Assembly: GCA_024277405.1 (NCBI GenBank)
Contig: JAJRVI010000055.1
Span: 1-6,708 of the forward strand
DNA from: Fidelibacterota bacterium
GTDB taxonomy: Bacteria; Bipolaricaulota; Bipolaricaulia; Bipolaricaulales; Bipolaricaulaceae
Length of the DNA stretch: 6,708 bases
Reading direction: 5' to 3'
The notes under the pieces are model-generated. The model had not been told where the DNA came from. It saw only the letters and a list, made by a program, of their open reading frames with translations, and made no database searches. Made by a program: the position numbers and the translations under genes. Within the stretch, counting starts at the first letter, position 1, and each line of letters opens with the position of its first letter. Of this stretch, positions 5,374 through 6,708 are shown piece by piece.

Positions 5374-5546
5374 TCATTGGGGTTTGGGTATTGAATCTTT
5401 GTAAGAAGGCTGGCCACATTAATTCCCTGGACAACCTCGCCACCCCGCGGTACCGAGATTTCGCACGTTAACCGAATGATAATTTTCGGGAGACCTCGGA
5501 GCCCTGACGGGACGATATCGTAAACTAGCTTCTGGAGGCTATTGGT

Positions 5547-5574
5547 TTGATTTCTGTGGTTCGATAGGTACCGT
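5547..5574 (+). promoter_or_regulatory. Weak candidate promoter for the DUF1028 gene
   Basis: TTGATT (5547-5552, 4 of 6 matches) and TACCGT (5569-5574, 3 of 6) are separated by 16 bases, giving a leader of about 25-30 bases before the ATG at 5608. GATAAT near 5478-5483 is a better -10 hexamer but has no -35 partner. The assignment is tentative; some promoter is expected in this gap. Confidence 0.25.
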
Positions 5575-5607
5575 GGGCTTTGGATCGGAAGAGAAAAGGG
5601 GGTTGGA

Positions 5608-6489
5608 ATGCGGACGAGCACCTTTTCCATCGTGGCGTGCGATCCCGAGACGGGGGAACTCGGGGTGGGGGTGCAATCCAAGTTCCTGGCCGTGGGCTCT
5701 GCCGTTCCCTGGGCGAAGGCGAACGTGGGCGCCGTAGCTACTCAATCCTACGCCAACACCTCTTACGGCCCCGGGGGGTTGAGGCTCCTGGCGCAGGGGC
5801 TTACTCCGGAGGAGGTCATAGAACGGCTCATTTCTCACGATCCCGATCGCGAACTCCGCCAGGTGGGGATCGTCGATGCCAAGGGCCGGGCCGCCGCCTT
5901 CACCGGGGAAAAATGCCTCCCCTGGGCCGGTCACATCGTGGGGGAGAACTTCGCCTGCCAGGGGAACATCCTCGCCTCGGGGAAGGTTGTGGAGGCCATG
6001 GCCGAGGCTTTCTCCCGGGGCCGGGGAGCGCTTGCGGAGAGGCTCCTTGAGGCCCTCGTCGCCGGCCAGGCCGCCGGTGGAGACCGTCGCGGGCAGCAAT
6101 CGACCGCGCTCCTCGTGGTTAAGGAGAAGGGCGGTTACGGCGGTTTCAACGACCGCTACATCGACCTCCGGGTGGATGACCACCCCCACCCCATCGAGGA
6201 GCTGAAACGCCTCTATGAGCTACACCAGCTCTACTTCGCGCCGCCTAAGCCCGAAGAGCTCGTCCCTTTCACCGATGAGCTCCGCCGCGATATCCAAAGG
6301 CTCCTAATCGCTTTGGGCTATTACAAGGGGAAGGCAGACGGGAAGCCGTCCAGGGAATTCGATGAGGCCCTGTTCAACTTCTGCGGCACCGAGAACCTGG
6401 AGGAGCACCTGCGCGACGATGAGAAGTTCGACGTCCGCATCCTCCGCTACATGGAAAAGCTGGTGAAAGGGAAAGAAGGGGGGTCGTGA
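5608..6489 (+). CDS. DUF1028 protein with C-terminal peptidoglycan-binding-like domain
   Basis: The 293-residue protein has two parts. Residues 3-205 are a full DUF1028 domain with its hallmarks: TFSIVACDPETGELGVGVQS, VGSAVPWAKANVGAVATQS, YGPGGL, RQVGIVD, the TG followed by WAGH at 106-109, QGNILA (118-123), AGGDRRGQQSTALLV (156-170) and DLRVDDHPHPIEEL (187-199). The fold is thought to resemble Ntn hydrolases, but no activity is known to me. Residues about 223-286 resemble the PG_binding_2 domain often attached to DUF1028, with LLIALGYYKG, a FDEALFNFCGTENLEEHL core and VRILRYM. There is no signal peptide or membrane segment, so a cytoplasmic site is likely and cell-wall binding is doubtful. 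A GGGGG ribosome site lies about 5 bases before the ATG. The gene stands alone after a low-GC gap and ends 13 bases from the convergent MATE gene. Confidence 0.92.
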   Translation: MRTSTFSIVACDPETGELGVGVQSKFLAVGSAVPWAKANVGAVATQSYANTSYGPGGLRLLAQGLTPEEVIERLISHDPDRELRQVGIVDAKGRAAAFTGEKCLPWAGHIVGENFACQGNILASGKVVEAMAEAFSRGRGALAERLLEALVAGQAAGGDRRGQQSTALLVVKEKGGYGGFNDRYIDLRVDDHPHPIEELKRLYELHQLYFAPPKPEELVPFTDELRRDIQRLLIALGYYKGKADGKPSREFDEALFNFCGTENLEEHLRDDEKFDVRILRYMEKLVKGKEGGS

Positions 6490-6502
6490 GCTCGCGGTAA
6501 GG

Positions 6503-6708
6503 CTATTCCACCAGCCGGCGTTGCCAGGAGCCCCGCCATAGGAGTCCCAGGGCGATGAGCCCCGAGATCACGTTGGAGAGCGACATTCCCCACCAGACGC
6601 CGGTATCTCCCCACCCTAACGGGAAGGCGAGGAAATAGCTCAGCGGGATCCGCAGCGCCCAGAGCCTGAGGATCCCCAGGATCATCGTGGGCACGTTGTG
6701 CCCCGCGC
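6503..6708 (-). CDS. MATE-family efflux transporter, C-terminal fragment (runs off the window)
   Basis: About 67 residues of the C-terminus are visible, and the gene continues past the right edge. The visible part begins AGHNVPTMILGILRLWALRIPLSYFLAF, matching the GAG-N-x-P-x-x-L-RLW-x-x-R-x-P segment near the end of MATE transporters, which export cationic drugs or metabolites using a Na+ or H+ gradient. A second hydrophobic stretch, GVWWGMSLSNVISGLIALGLLW, is the last helix, followed by a short basic tail RGSWQRRLVE and a TAG stop at 6503-6505. Nothing indicates truncation other than the window edge. It converges with the DUF1028 gene with no visible terminator in the 13-base gap. Substrate cannot be judged from this piece. 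Confidence 0.85.
   Translation of the reverse strand, partial: AGHNVPTMILGILRLWALRIPLSYFLAFPLGWGDTGVWWGMSLSNVISGLIALGLLWRGSWQRRLVE

Larger units (their letters stand above)
5296..5607. other. Low-GC intergenic region with palindromes
   Basis: No credible gene is seen in these 312 bases. Composition drops sharply: a hand count of 5381-5580 gives 100 of 200 bases G or C, well below the flanking coding sequence. The left part (about 5306-5395) holds inverted repeats described separately. An 8-base direct repeat GCTGGCCA occurs at 5298-5305 and 5409-5416. The right part holds a perfect 10-bp palindrome ACGATATCGT (5512-5521), a weak CCGAA/TTCGG stem around GATAAT (near 5472-5489) and the likely promoter of the DUF1028 gene. 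I do not recognise a known riboswitch or tRNA here. Confidence 0.6.

Noticed and set aside
4152..5471. A 439-codon plus-strand frame overlapping coaX and the radical SAM gene
   Set aside because: It is a frame-shifted shadow of the radical SAM gene and the antisense of coaX. The translation is Gly/Arg/Pro-rich without domains, while the competing frames show complete conserved families.
5296..5607. Riboswitch, tRNA or small protein gene in the intergenic gap
   Set aside because: No recognised aptamer core, cloverleaf or ribosome-site-led short frame with convincing composition could be found by eye.
1..6708. CRISPR array, transposase, prophage or defence system
   Set aside because: No regularly spaced direct repeats and no transposase, integrase, nuclease or toxin-antitoxin proteins are encoded in any frame with family-like sequence.

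Overview
This is a GC-rich bacterial chromosomal segment of ordinary housekeeping and conserved-hypothetical genes. It contains one RNA gene, the type A RNase P RNA, lying unannotated between two protein genes. The codons are strongly G/C-biased and the RNase P helices are nearly all G-C pairs. Together with the gene set (type III pantothenate kinase, Nif3, C4 zinc ribbon, PflX-like radical SAM protein, DUF1028), this suggests a thermophilic, non-proteobacterial lineage. A deep-branching candidate phylum such as Bipolaricaulota/Acetothermia would fit, but that is only a guess. The type A RNA argues against a typical Bacillus-type Firmicute.

Layout. Positions 38-4298 are all on the minus strand and are read from right to left: coaX (3528-4298), a Nif3-family protein (2399-3457), a coiled-coil C4 zinc-ribbon protein (1695-2402), a membrane-anchored TPM-domain protein (about 1153-1740), rnpB (801-1149) and a membrane zinc metallopeptidase of the YugP type (38-748). 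The Nif3 and zinc-ribbon genes share a 4-base GTGA stop/start. The zinc-ribbon and TPM genes overlap. The rnpB promoter sits in the last codons of the TPM gene. A PflX-like radical SAM gene (4396-5295, plus strand) diverges from coaX across 97 bases. After it comes a 312-base intergenic stretch of much lower GC with palindromes. Next is a DUF1028 protein with a C-terminal peptidoglycan-binding-like domain (5608-6489, plus). The 3' end of a MATE-family transporter gene (6503 to the window edge, minus) converges on it.

Functionally the window joins CoA biosynthesis (CoaX), tRNA 5' maturation (rnpB), and several widely conserved proteins whose biochemistry is poorly known (Nif3, zinc ribbon, TPM, PflX-like, DUF1028). 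I found no CRISPR array, phage, insertion sequence, toxin-antitoxin module or defence island. The most interesting points are the compact rnpB and its promoter nested in a stop codon, a CoaX with several non-canonical motif residues, a probable CTG start in the TPM gene, two possible leaderless starts, and a small palindromic element in the 5296-5607 gap.
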